Origin: CAVTWH01 sp963850915 | GTDB taxonomy: Bacteria; Actinomycetota; Actinomycetes; Mycobacteriales; Micromonosporaceae | Direction: 5' to 3' | Length of the DNA stretch: 64,000 nucleotides | NCBI GenBank assembly: GCA_963850915.1 | Contig: CAWKND010000005.1 | Span: 496,001-560,000, forward strand | Part shown: piece by piece, positions 44,153 through 52,356 of the stretch | Numbering within the stretch: position 1 is the stretch's first letter | Layout: each line of letters starts with the position of its first letter | Position numbers and translations under genes: made by a program | Notes under the pieces: generated by a model | Told to the model about the DNA's origin: nothing | What the model saw: the letters and a program-made list of their open reading frames with translations, nothing else | Database searches by the model: none

Positions 44153-45796
44153 GTGAGTGAGCACTGGTACGACGAAGCGGTCATCTACTGTCTCGACGTC
44201 GACACGTACGCCGACTCCGACGGCGACGGGGTCGGCGACTTCCGTGGCCTGATCGGCCGGCTGGACTACCTCTACCGGCTGGGCGTCACCTGCCTGTGGC
44301 TCAACCCGATCCACCCGACTCCGGGGCGGGACGACGGGTACGACGTCACCGACTTCTACAACGTCGACCCGCGCCTGGGTACCCTCGGCGACTTCGCCGA
44401 ACTGCTGCACCAGGCGGCCAACCGGGGCATCAAGGTGATCATCGACCTGGTGGTGAACCACACCTCCGACCAGCACCCGTGGTTCCAGCAGGCGCTGAAG
44501 GCCGACTCGCCGTACCGCGACTGGTACGTGTGGTCGGACACGGAGCCGGCCGACCGGTTCAAGGGGATGGTCTTCCCGGGCGAGCAGAAGGAGGTGTGGA
44601 CCTACCAGCGCAGCGCGAAAGCCTGGTACTACCACCGCTTCTACGACTTCCAGCCGGACCTCAACATGCGCAACCCGCGGGTACGCGCCGAGCTGAAGAA
44701 GATCATGGGGTTCTGGCTGCAGCTCGGGGTGGCCGGATTCCGGATGGACGCGGTGCCGTTCATCATCGAACTGACCGAGCCGGGCAACTCCGACAGCCCC
44801 AAGGACTTCGACTTCCTCACCGAACTGCGCCAGCACGTGTCCTGGCGACGCGGCGACGCGCTGCTGCTGGCCGAGGCGAACGTACCGCTGGAGCAGTTGC
44901 CGCAGTACTTCGCCGACGCCGGTGGGTCGAACAACCGGATCAGCATGATGTTCGACTTCATCCTCAACGACGCCGTGGTACTCGCGTTGGCGCGCAAGCG
45001 TTCCGAGTCGATCGTGCAGGCGCTGCGGGACAGCCCGGTACCCCCGCCCGGTGGCCAGTGGGCGACGTTCCTGCGTAACCACGACGAGATCGACCTGTCC
45101 CGGCTGACCGCCGAGCAGCGCGCCGAGGTGTTCGCGCAGTTCGGTCCGGACCCCGACTCGCACCTGTACGACCGGGGCATCCGCCGCCGGCTGGCCCCGA
45201 TGCTGGGTGGTGACCGGCGCCGGCTGGAGCTGGCCTACTCGCTGCAGTTCACGCTGCGGGGTACGCCCGTGCTGCGCTACGGCGAGGAGATCGGGATGGG
45301 TGACGACCTGTCGCTCAAGGGCCGGGACGCGATCCGTACCCCGATGCAGTGGAGCCGCCAGGAGCAGGCCGGGTTCACCCGCTCCGGTACCCCGATCCGG
45401 CCGGTGGTGTCGTCCGGCAAGTTCGGCTACGAGCAGGTCAACGTGACCGTGCAGCGGGACGACCCGGGCTCGCTGCTGGCCTGGTTCGAGCGCATGATCC
45501 GTACCCTGCGGGAGAGCCCCGAGGTCGGCTCCGGTACCTGCACCGCGCTGGACGCGGACGAGTTGCCGGCGTCGGTACTCGCCCACCGGGCGGACGACCA
45601 CTCGGGCTCGATGCTGTTCCTGCACAACCTGGATGACCAGCCGGTGACCGTGGACCTGGGCGCCCACTACGCCGAGGCGGAGCAGCCCAACCAGGTCTTC
45701 GCCGACCAGACGTACGCCGACGTGGGCAAGCTCGACCAGCTGGAGCTGGGCCCCTACGGGTACCGGTGGATCCGGCTGCACCGCAACCCGACCTGA
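44153..45796 (+). CDS. GH13 alpha-amylase family enzyme (trehalose synthase-like)
   Basis: A 547-residue GH13 glycoside hydrolase. The catalytic set is present: GFRMDAVPFI (nucleophile Asp), LLLAEAN (acid/base Glu) and FLRNHDEIDL (third Asp); the start WYDEAVIYCLDVDTYADSDG and LWLNPIHPTPGRDDGYDVTD follow the trehalose synthase/oligo-1,6-glucosidase pattern. A beta-sandwich domain ends the protein. No signal peptide, so it acts in the cytosol on storage sugars. Substrate choice between trehalose/maltose isomerisation and glucoside hydrolysis is not decided by sequence reading. Confidence 0.85.
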   Translation: MSEHWYDEAVIYCLDVDTYADSDGDGVGDFRGLIGRLDYLYRLGVTCLWLNPIHPTPGRDDGYDVTDFYNVDPRLGTLGDFAELLHQAANRGIKVIIDLVVNHTSDQHPWFQQALKADSPYRDWYVWSDTEPADRFKGMVFPGEQKEVWTYQRSAKAWYYHRFYDFQPDLNMRNPRVRAELKKIMGFWLQLGVAGFRMDAVPFIIELTEPGNSDSPKDFDFLTELRQHVSWRRGDALLLAEANVPLEQLPQYFADAGGSNNRISMMFDFILNDAVVLALARKRSESIVQALRDSPVPPPGGQWATFLRNHDEIDLSRLTAEQRAEVFAQFGPDPDSHLYDRGIRRRLAPMLGGDRRRLELAYSLQFTLRGTPVLRYGEEIGMGDDLSLKGRDAIRTPMQWSRQEQAGFTRSGTPIRPVVSSGKFGYEQVNVTVQRDDPGSLLAWFERMIRTLRESPEVGSGTCTALDADELPASVLAHRADDHSGSMLFLHNLDDQPVTVDLGAHYAEAEQPNQVFADQTYADVGKLDQLELGPYGYRWIRLHRNPT

Positions 45797-45888
45797 GCCG
45801 GCCCGCCCTGCCCGGCCCGCGCTGCCCGACCCGCACCCGCCTGGCAGAGTGGTACCGACGCGCGCAACGCGGCGCGAGAGGGGCAGAC

Positions 45889-47238
45889 GTGGCTGACACC
45901 GCGGTCGATGTTGTCGTACTGGGGCTCGGCGTGGGCGGCGAAGAGGTCGCCGGGCGGCTGGCCCAGGCCGGGCTGAACGTCGTCGGCATCGAGCACCGGC
46001 TGGTCGGCGGGGAGTGCCCGTACTGGGGCTGCATCCCGAGCAAGATGATGATCCGCGCGGGCAACCTGGTGACCGAGGGTCGGCGGGTCAACGGGATGGC
46101 CGGGGTAGCCCAGGTCGAGCCGGACTGGGCGCCGGTCGCGCACCGCATCCGCGCGGAGGCCACCGACGACTGGAACGACCAGGTGGCGGTGGACCGGTTC
46201 ACCGGCAAGGGCGGCCACTTCGTGCGCGGCTTCGGCCGGCTGGCCGGTCCCGGCCGGGTCGAGGTGCAGGGCGAGGTGTACCAGGCCGGGAAGGCTGTCG
46301 TGGTCAGCGTCGGTACCGCCCCCAACGTGCCGCCCATCGACGGCCTCGCCGGTACCCCGTACTGGACCAACCGGGAGGCGATCGAGGCCACCGAGGTACC
46401 CACGTCGCTGATCGTGCTGGGCGGCGGCGCCATCGGCGTGGAACTGGCCCAGGTGTTCGCCCGCTTCGGCGCGGCGGTGACCGTGGTCGAGGGCGCCGAC
46501 CGGCTGCTGTCGATGGAGGAGCCCGAGTCCTCCGAGCTCGTCCGGAAGGCGCTGGCGGGCGACGGCATCCGGGTACACACCGGCGCACACGCCCAGCACG
46601 TCGGGTACGACGACGGCCAGTTCACCGTCACGCTCAAGGACGGCAGCGCGGTGACCGGCGAGAAGCTGCTCGTCGCGGTGGGCCGCAAGCCGAACGTCGG
46701 CGGACTGGGCCTGGAGACCGTGGGGCTGGACAAGATCGAGGTCGACGAGTGGCTGCGGGCCGGCGAGCGGCTCTGGGCCGTCGGTGACATCACCGGCAAG
46801 GGCGCCTTCACCCACATGGCCATGTACCAGGCCGACATCGTGGTCCGGGACATCCTCGGCCAGGGTGGAGCCAGCGCCGACTACCGGGCGCTGCCCCGGG
46901 TCACCTTCACCGACCCGGAGATCGGCGCCGTCGGGCTGACCGAGAAGCAGGCCCGGGACAGGGGACTCAACGTCAAGACCTTCACCACCGACCTCACCGA
47001 GTCGGCCCGCGGCTGGATCCACAAGGCGGGCAACGCCGGCTTCATCAAGGTGGTCGCCGATATGGACGCCGGGATCCTGGTCGGCGCGACCTCGGCCGGG
47101 CCGGTCGGCGGGGAGGTACTTTCCGGGCTCGCGGTGGCGGTGCACGGCGCGGTACCGGTCGAGAAGCTGCAGAACATGATCTACGCGTACCCCACCTTCC
47201 ACCGGGCCATCGAGACGGCGGTCAAGGGGCTGCGATGA
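45889..47238 (+). CDS. FAD-dependent pyridine nucleotide-disulfide oxidoreductase (Lpd/MerA-like)
   Basis: A 449-residue flavoenzyme. FAD site VVVLGLGVGGEEVA, redox-active disulfide GGECPYWGCIPSK, NAD(P) site LIVLGGGAIGVELAQVFARF, second FAD site LWAVGDITGKG, and the C-terminal dimerisation domain with HxxxxE-like YAYPTFHRAIE. The GTG at 45889 follows GAGAGGGG. It resembles dihydrolipoamide dehydrogenase, mercuric reductase and mycothione reductase relatives; no dehydrogenase-complex genes or mer genes are near, so the substrate is open. Confidence 0.85.
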   Translation: MADTAVDVVVLGLGVGGEEVAGRLAQAGLNVVGIEHRLVGGECPYWGCIPSKMMIRAGNLVTEGRRVNGMAGVAQVEPDWAPVAHRIRAEATDDWNDQVAVDRFTGKGGHFVRGFGRLAGPGRVEVQGEVYQAGKAVVVSVGTAPNVPPIDGLAGTPYWTNREAIEATEVPTSLIVLGGGAIGVELAQVFARFGAAVTVVEGADRLLSMEEPESSELVRKALAGDGIRVHTGAHAQHVGYDDGQFTVTLKDGSAVTGEKLLVAVGRKPNVGGLGLETVGLDKIEVDEWLRAGERLWAVGDITGKGAFTHMAMYQADIVVRDILGQGGASADYRALPRVTFTDPEIGAVGLTEKQARDRGLNVKTFTTDLTESARGWIHKAGNAGFIKVVADMDAGILVGATSAGPVGGEVLSGLAVAVHGAVPVEKLQNMIYAYPTFHRAIETAVKGLR

Positions 47239-47344
47239 GGCCCGGCGACGGGCCTGGGGACAGCCCACCGATGGACGATTGTGGCTGAACGAGGGGTTTG
47301 GCACGCCGCCAGGCGGGAAGATACCGCTTGGGAGGTGGTCGAGC

Positions 47345-47746
47345 ATGGCACAGCCGGTATCCGAGCAGTCGACCGCGGAGTTGGTACGCCACGCGTCCGA
47401 GCAGCTGTCCGAGCTGGTACGGGGCGAGTTGGCGCTGGCCAAGGCGGAGCTGACCGCGAAGGCCAAGCACGCCGGTAAGGGCGCCGGCCTGTTCGGTGGC
47501 GCCGGCGTGGTCGCGCTCTACGGGCTGGCGGTCCTGCTGGCAACCGCCGTGATCGCCCTGGACCTGGTCATGCCGCTGTGGCTGGCGGCGCTGATCGTCG
47601 GGGTGCTGCTGCTGCTCGTCGCCGGGGTGCTCGCGCTGGTTGGCAGGAGCCAGGTCAAGCAGGGCGTACCCCCCACTCCGGACGCCGCCGTGGCGAGCAT
47701 CAAGGCCGACATCGAGACGGTGAAGAGGAGTGCCCACCATGAGTGA
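47345..47746 (+). CDS. Phage holin superfamily III-like membrane protein
   Basis: A 133-residue protein of the actinobacterial Phage_holin_3_6 type: an amphipathic N-terminal helix (STAELVRHASEQLSELVRGE), then two membrane segments at about residues 48-72 and 78-102. GGGAGGT lies upstream of the ATG. Despite the family name there are no phage genes nearby; such proteins usually sit, as here, with a DUF3618 gene and are thought to be envelope or stress proteins. It overlaps the next gene by 8 bases. Confidence 0.85.
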   Translation: MAQPVSEQSTAELVRHASEQLSELVRGELALAKAELTAKAKHAGKGAGLFGGAGVVALYGLAVLLATAVIALDLVMPLWLAALIVGVLLLLVAGVLALVGRSQVKQGVPPTPDAAVASIKADIETVKRSAHHE

Positions 47747-48341
47747 CGACGCCGAGGTCGAGCAGCTCAAAGAGCAGGTCGCGCAGACCCGGGCGGAGCT
47801 CGGCGAGACGGTCGAGGCGCTGGCCGCCAAGGCGGACGTGAAGGCGCGCGCCGCCGGTGCCGTGCACGACGCGGTCGACGGCGCCAAGGCCAAGGCCCAG
47901 GACGCGATCGACACCGTCAAGGCGAAGGTGCACGACGTGACCGACAGCGCGAAGTCGACGGTGCACGGCGCCTCGGACAGCGCGAAATCGACGGTGCACG
48001 GGGTGACCGACAGCGCGAAGTCGACGGCCCTGGGCATCGCGGACAGCGCCAAGGACCGTGCCGGGGATGCCCGGGACAAGATGCGCGACGTGGCCGACGG
48101 AGCGCGGGAGCGGACCCCGGGCGCGAAGAAGCGGGATCGGGCCGCCTCCGACGACGCTGAGGAGTCTGCCGCAGCGGCCGCCGTCGCCCGCGACACCGGG
48201 CTGATCATCCTGCCGGACGAGGACCTGCTCGACCGCCGTGCCGAGCTGGATCGCCGGCTGCAGGGCGTACTGCTGCTCACTGCGGCGGGCGCGATGCTCG
48301 GCGCGGTACTGGTCTGGCTCAACCGCCGGCGGGCCGCGTGA
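47739..48341 (+). CDS. DUF3618 protein with 11-residue amphipathic repeats
   Basis: A 200-residue protein. The N-terminal DUF3618 helix (LKEQVAQTRAELGETVEAL) is followed by an 11-residue repeat, DSAKSTVHGxx, in three full copies and a fourth start, like LEA/apolipoprotein-type amphipathic helices, then a polar region and one C-terminal membrane segment (LLLTAAGAMLGAVLVWL). AGAGGAG precedes the ATG. It overlaps the holin-like gene, so the two probably act together at the membrane. Confidence 0.85.
   Translation: MSDDAEVEQLKEQVAQTRAELGETVEALAAKADVKARAAGAVHDAVDGAKAKAQDAIDTVKAKVHDVTDSAKSTVHGASDSAKSTVHGVTDSAKSTALGIADSAKDRAGDARDKMRDVADGARERTPGAKKRDRAASDDAEESAAAAAVARDTGLIILPDEDLLDRRAELDRRLQGVLLLTAAGAMLGAVLVWLNRRRAA
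47943..48041 (+). repeat. Three 33-base tandem repeats inside the DUF3618 gene
   Basis: Units begin at 47943, 47976 and 48009 (each GACAGCGCGAA followed by TCGACGG) and a partial fourth at 48042. The period is 11 codons, so copy number can change without a frame shift. Confidence 0.85.
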
Positions 48342-48342
48342 C

Positions 48343-48348
48343 TAGGCT
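48343..48348 (+). promoter_or_regulatory. -10 box (TAGGCT) before the DUF4235 gene
   Basis: TAGGCT starts one base after the previous stop and ends 6 bases before the ATG at 48355, with no ribosome site. The DUF4235 gene therefore probably has its own leaderless promoter in addition to read-through. Confidence 0.5.
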
Positions 48349-48354
48349 CAACGC

Positions 48355-48621
48355 ATGAACACTGCCAAGGTGGTGTACCGGCCGGTCGGCCTGCTGGCCG
48401 GTGCGATCGCGGGGGTCGCTGCCGGCGCGGTGTTCAAGCAGGTGTGGAAGTTGGCCGCCGGCGAGCAGGAAGCCCCGAAGGCACTCGACCAGGAGCACAC
48501 CTGGGCGGAGATCCTTGCGGCGGCGGCGATCCAGGGTGCGATCTTCGCGCTGGTGAAGGCCGCGGTCGACCGGGCCACCGCAAAGGGCGTCCAGAAGATG
48601 ACCGGTACCTGGCCGGGCTGA
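48355..48621 (+). CDS. DUF4235 membrane protein
   Basis: An 88-residue protein with two hydrophobic stretches (PVGLLAGAIAGVAAGAVFKQVW and IQGAIFALVKAAVDRATAKG), a pattern of the DUF4235 family. The family commonly accompanies DUF3618 and holin-like genes in actinobacteria. Its function is unknown. It ends 4 bases before a convergent GNAT gene. Confidence 0.85.
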   Translation: MNTAKVVYRPVGLLAGAIAGVAAGAVFKQVWKLAAGEQEAPKALDQEHTWAEILAAAAIQGAIFALVKAAVDRATAKGVQKMTGTWPG

Positions 48622-48625
48622 GCCG

Positions 48626-48916
48626 TTACGCCGCCGCGTAGACCAGGTCGGTGTACTCGGGGTGGCGGCGCAGGTACGAGGCGACGAACGGGCACTGGGG
48701 CACCATCGTCAGTCCGCGTGCCCGTACCTCGTCGAGCACCTGACGGACCAGGGCCGCACCGACGCCCTGGCCGTCATATTCCTCTTTGACCTCGGTGTGT
48801 ACCAGCACCAGGTGGTCGGGGCGGCTCAGGTAGTTGAGGACTCCGGCCACCGCGCCGTCCGGGGTACGCGCCTCGAAGCGGTGTACCTTCGCGTTGTCCT
48901 CGACAGTGATCTCCAC
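48626..48916 (-). CDS. Small GNAT N-acetyltransferase
   Basis: A 96-residue minimal GNAT domain. The acetyl-CoA loop is V-x-x-x-x-x-G-x-G-x-G/A as EEYDGQGVGAALVRQ, and the region HTEVKEEY precedes it. The length and the CPFVASYLRRHPEY ending match the YidJ/GTNAT-like group of very small acetyltransferases, whose substrates are unknown. Confidence 0.85.
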   Translation of the reverse strand: MEITVEDNAKVHRFEARTPDGAVAGVLNYLSRPDHLVLVHTEVKEEYDGQGVGAALVRQVLDEVRARGLTMVPQCPFVASYLRRHPEYTDLVYAAA

Positions 48917-48931
48917 GTACCCGAGCGTACG

Positions 48932-49726
48932 TCAGCGGCCCGCGGCGGCCAGCCGGTTGGCCAGCTCCAGGAAGACGAACAGGTTGGGGATGTCCTTGGC
49001 CTGCTTCGCCGACCAGGCCAGCCACTTGCCCTGCTTGGCCACCGAGATCACGCCGTTGTTGACGGTCACCTTCTGGATCTCCGTCCAGGGCAGCGCGCCC
49101 TTGCCCGCGGCGGCGATCCCGCTCAGGTTCACTGACAGGTCGCCGAAGTTGATGGTACGGCCGGCCCGGATGGCATCGATCGCGCGCGGCAGGTGTACGG
49201 CGGTGACCTGCTCGGCGATGGCGTTGCCCAGCTCGGCGATGTCCTTGTAGAACTGGGTCACCTTGGTCGTCTGCCCGTCCGCCCGGCGGATGGTGTACAG
49301 GTAGATCGACTGGACCTTGATCCCGTAGCGGTAGACGTGCGTGATCGCCTGGGTCACCCACTCGATCTGGTCGAAGCGGTAGTCGACCGCACTGGTCCGG
49401 TCGGCCTGGATGAAGCCCTGCTCGAAGAGGTAGACCTGGCGCGCCGCACGGATCGGGTTGAAGTTCGGCGCCCGCGAGGCGACCCACAGGAACGGCAGCG
49501 CGAACGCCACGAAGAGCGCGACGCCGAGCCACGCCCCGGCGAACAGGAACGCGACGGCCCCACCCAGCAGCCCGACCACGAAGATCCCCAGGATGAGTAC
49601 GCGCCACCACTCCAGCCGGCGTGCCGGGTAGGTGCGCAGCCAGCGCCCCATGCCGCGAACGGTGGCGAGCTGGGCGACGGCCGGCGACAGCGGCGTGGTG
49701 GTCGGTGCGGTCGCGGGGTACGACAT
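48932..49726 (-). CDS. DUF6585 family membrane protein
   Basis: A 264-residue protein with two adjacent membrane segments (about residues 42-62 and 66-86) and a cytoplasmic PH-like beta domain (VYLFEQGFIQADR ... YRFDQIEWVTQAIT; PWTEIQKVTVNNGVISV). GGAGGAG precedes the ATG. The pattern matches DUF6585; function unknown. It is a single gene between the GNAT and the HD-hydrolase operon. Confidence 0.75.
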   Translation of the reverse strand: MSYPATAPTTTPLSPAVAQLATVRGMGRWLRTYPARRLEWWRVLILGIFVVGLLGGAVAFLFAGAWLGVALFVAFALPFLWVASRAPNFNPIRAARQVYLFEQGFIQADRTSAVDYRFDQIEWVTQAITHVYRYGIKVQSIYLYTIRRADGQTTKVTQFYKDIAELGNAIAEQVTAVHLPRAIDAIRAGRTINFGDLSVNLSGIAAAGKGALPWTEIQKVTVNNGVISVAKQGKWLAWSAKQAKDIPNLFVFLELANRLAAAGR

Positions 49727-49765
49727 TGGGGCTCCTCCTCGGGGGTCCGGGGAGCGTAACGCAGC

Positions 49766-50485
49766 TCAGCCGGGCGCGGCTGCCCCGTCCGGCTCGGCGA
49801 GGATCAGCGCGAACCGGTGCTCCGCAAGATCCAGCTGAGCGGCGATCAGCGCTCGTACGTCCGGCTCCAGCGGGGTGTCCGGAAGGTCGAGCAGCCGGCG
49901 CAGCGCGGGTACCAGCGGGGCGTACTTGGTGGCCGCCCGGCGCACCTTGGGTCCGCTGGTGTGGATGACGCCCACCCCGTTGTCGGTGAAGTCGGAGAGC
50001 TTGATGACCCGCGCCCACGGGTTGCCCTCCAGGCTGGCGGCGACGTGCTCGCGGTACTGCTCGTACGCGTCCCGCGCCGGGTCGTACGCCGGGTTGGTCA
50101 CGGCAGCCACGAGTTCGGCGACCCGGGCGCCGTACCGCCGCCCGAGCGTGGCCAGCGCCGCCTCCGGTGTGCCACCCAACTCGACCGGATGGTCCTCGAC
50201 CGAGTCGTGCAGGATCGCCGCGCAGACGACGTCCACGTCCCGGATCCGGTAGTAGTGCACGATCCGGATCGCCACCCGCAGCAGGTGGTTGACGTACGGT
50301 TCGCGCTGCCGCCGGTCCTCGGCGTGCAGCTGCCCGGCCAGTGCCAGCGCGTCTTCGAGTACGGCCCGCTCGGCGGGCGGGAAGTCGGCGATCTCCTGGG
50401 CGTAGCGCAGCCGTAGCCCGGCCTCGCCGTAGACCTCGGTGACCGCGTGCAGCGGCATCCCGCGTACGTGTGCCGGTACCGTCAT
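49766..50485 (-). CDS. HD-domain protein, SpoT hydrolase-like
   Basis: A 239-residue protein. The HD metal motif AAILHDSVEDHP and the preceding YVNHLLRVAIRIV match the ppGpp hydrolase part of Rel/SpoT and the small MESH1-like hydrolases; a late VIKLSDFTDN segment also fits. There is no synthetase, TGS or ACT domain. Its ATG overlaps the SDR stop (ATGA). Likely substrates are (p)ppGpp or a related nucleotide; this is inference from family. Confidence 0.8.
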   Translation of the reverse strand: MTVPAHVRGMPLHAVTEVYGEAGLRLRYAQEIADFPPAERAVLEDALALAGQLHAEDRRQREPYVNHLLRVAIRIVHYYRIRDVDVVCAAILHDSVEDHPVELGGTPEAALATLGRRYGARVAELVAAVTNPAYDPARDAYEQYREHVAASLEGNPWARVIKLSDFTDNGVGVIHTSGPKVRRAATKYAPLVPALRRLLDLPDTPLEPDVRALIAAQLDLAEHRFALILAEPDGAAAPG

Positions 50486-51264
50486 CCGCCCGCTTCCCGG
50501 TATCCCCGGCCCATCACGCTGATCGCGGCGCGCCGGGGGAGTACCCGCGACATTACCGGCGCCGCCACCTTCATGAGTGCCCCAGGTACCACCCGGGGGC
50601 GCCGCCCGAGTGCCCGCAGCGCAGTGGTAACCACCTGCTCCGGGCGTACCGTCCCCGGGGCCGGCTTCGCCATCGCCTGGCTGTACCCGGGCGTACTCAC
50701 CGCGCCGGCGAGGCAGGCCAGCACATCCACGCCAGCCGGGCGCAGCTCCGCCCACAGCCCCTCGGCCAGTACCGCGCCGAACGCCTTGCTCGCCGAGTAG
50801 GTGGCCAGGTTCGGGGTGCCCTGCTGGCCGGCGAGCGAGGACATCATGATGAGCCCGCCGCGCCCGCGCGCCACCATCGCGGGCAGGAACCGCCGCGCCA
50901 GGAGCAGGGGCGCCCGGACGTTGGTGTCCAGCGCGGCGAGCAGCGTCTCCTCGGACTGGTCCAGCAGTGCGCCGCCGGGTGCGTACGCCGCGTTGCACAC
51001 CACGAGACCGATCGGCAGACCGTTGGTGGCGGCCGACACCGCGTCCAGTCCGTCCACAGTGGACAGATCGGCGGCGACGGTTTGTACCTCGCCGCCCAGG
51101 CTGCCGGCCAGGCTGTCGGCCAGTGCTGCCAACGGTTCCGGGCGCCGGGCGACGAGTACGACACCGAGTCCCCGGTCGACCAGGGCGCGCGCGAACGCCG
51201 CCCCGATCCCTTCGGACGCCCCGGCGATCAGCGCCCAGGGACCGTACCGGTCAACGAAGTTCAC
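50482..51264 (-). CDS. Short-chain dehydrogenase/reductase
   Basis: A 260-residue SDR: cofactor motif ALIAGASEGIGAAFA, catalytic tetrad segment with MMSSLAG and TYSASKAFG. The C-terminal half (KVAAPVMSRVLPRRAAIS) is longer and more basic than usual and may bind membrane. The GTG at 51264 overlaps the stop of the EXPERA-like gene (GTGA), and its own stop overlaps the HD gene, so three genes are coupled. Confidence 0.85.
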   Translation of the reverse strand: MNFVDRYGPWALIAGASEGIGAAFARALVDRGLGVVLVARRPEPLAALADSLAGSLGGEVQTVAADLSTVDGLDAVSAATNGLPIGLVVCNAAYAPGGALLDQSEETLLAALDTNVRAPLLLARRFLPAMVARGRGGLIMMSSLAGQQGTPNLATYSASKAFGAVLAEGLWAELRPAGVDVLACLAGAVSTPGYSQAMAKPAPGTVRPEQVVTTALRALGRRPRVVPGALMKVAAPVMSRVLPRRAAISVMGRGYREAGG

Positions 51265-51878
51265 TCCGGATCCGCCGCCGGCTCGTCCCGGACCGCAACC
51301 GGCGGTCGGGCTTCGCTCTGCGCTCCGGCCGGTGCGACCGGCGCGGGTGGCGCGGGTGGCGCGGACTCGGCGGCGATCGGGCGGGTGAAGGGGCGGTCCC
51401 GCCGCAGCCGCCAGATCACCGCGAACGGCAGCAGCAGCCAGGGCGCGTTCGCCCCGATCACCATGGCCCGGTGCGGGGTGGCCAGCGGCCCGGCCCACTC
51501 CTCGCCAAGGATGATCACCACGTTCGAGATCATCATGCCCGACCAGACCAGCGCGGGTACCCGGATGCGGTCCCAGCCGCGCACGAACGACAGGACAGCC
51601 GCGAGGTAGAACGGGCCGAAGTACAGCACGTCGATCCAGATGGTCATCTGCCACCACTGCGGCCGCGCCATCAGCAGCGGGTCGTACCGGCGGCCGTACC
51701 AGTGCACCAGGTCCACGGCCCAGTGCGGCGGCCAGGCCGGGTAGCTGAAGTGGGCCGGATTCGCGACGGTCAGCTGCTCGATGTCCACGAAGTAGGTGAT
51801 GAAGCACAGGTTCACCGCGAAGAACGCGACGAAGATCAGGTCGTACCGGCGTTGTCGCAGCGGTACCCGCTCGCGCAT
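51261..51878 (-). CDS. EXPERA/emopamil-binding-like membrane protein
   Basis: A 205-residue protein with four to five membrane segments and the layout of the EXPERA superfamily (YDLIFVAFFAVN; WYGRRYDPLLMARPQWW; WIDVLYFGPFYL; SGMMISNVVIILGEE), whose eukaryotic members include sterol isomerase EBP. A Pro/Ala-rich tail follows. The ATG at 51878 follows GGGAG. It is the first gene of a coupled three-gene set with the SDR and HD genes. Sterol isomerase activity is not implied. Confidence 0.7.
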   Translation of the reverse strand: MRERVPLRQRRYDLIFVAFFAVNLCFITYFVDIEQLTVANPAHFSYPAWPPHWAVDLVHWYGRRYDPLLMARPQWWQMTIWIDVLYFGPFYLAAVLSFVRGWDRIRVPALVWSGMMISNVVIILGEEWAGPLATPHRAMVIGANAPWLLLPFAVIWRLRRDRPFTRPIAAESAPPAPPAPVAPAGAQSEARPPVAVRDEPAADPE

Positions 51879-51942
51879 GGCTTCTCCCACCGGCTCAGGT
51901 GATCCTCGGCGACCACTGTGCCATGCTGCCCGGCGTACGCGA

Positions 51943-51948
51943 TAGCGT
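51943..51948 (+). promoter_or_regulatory. -10 box (TAGCGT) before crcB1
   Basis: TAGCGT ends 6 bases before the GTG at 51955; no ribosome site lies between. No fluoride riboswitch fold is recognisable in the 76 bases between the divergent starts. Confidence 0.5.
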
Positions 51949-51954
51949 CAGCGG

Positions 51955-52356
51955 GTGGGTACCGACTGGCGGGTCATCGGCGTCGTCTCGGCTGGTGGCG
52001 TACTCGGCGCGCTGGCCAGGTACGGCCTCGGGGTGGCCTTCCCGCACACCCCCGGCACCTTCCCGTGGACCACTTTCGCCATCAACGTGGCCGGCTGCCT
52101 GTGCATCGGCGCGCTGATCGTGCTGGTGACCGAGGCGCTGCGGGCGCCGCGGCTGCTGCGCCCGTTCGTCGGAACAGGCATCCTTGGCGGCTTCACCACC
52201 TTCTCCACCGCGATGGTCGACACCGAGAAGCTGCTCGACCGCGGCGCCGTCACGACTGCCTTGCTCTACCTGTTCGGCACGCTGCTGGCCGCGCTGGTCG
52301 CCGTCTGGTCCGGCGCGGCGGCCACCCGTCGGCTCACCCTGCGGAGGCCCCGATGA
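51955..52356 (+). CDS. crcB: Fluoride efflux channel, first subunit
   Basis: A 133-residue, four-segment membrane protein of the CrcB/Fluc family. The family motifs GGVLGALARYGL, FPWTTFAINVAGC and GGFTTFSTAM are intact. Its stop overlaps the DUF190 ATG. Two crcB genes flank DUF190, so the channel is probably a heterodimer. Confidence 0.92.
   Translation: MGTDWRVIGVVSAGGVLGALARYGLGVAFPHTPGTFPWTTFAINVAGCLCIGALIVLVTEALRAPRLLRPFVGTGILGGFTTFSTAMVDTEKLLDRGAVTTALLYLFGTLLAALVAVWSGAAATRRLTLRRPR

Noticed and set aside
43031..45781. Open frame of about 900 codons antisense to the protease and GH13 genes
   Set aside because: It crosses a clear terminator and two well-supported genes, and its translation is low-complexity.
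47345..47746. Prophage, because of a holin-family gene
   Set aside because: No other phage gene is present, and this holin-like family is a chromosomal actinobacterial gene next to DUF3618.
51879..51954. Possible fluoride riboswitch before crcB
   Set aside because: The gap to the start is short, the mRNA appears leaderless, and no conserved riboswitch core is recognisable.
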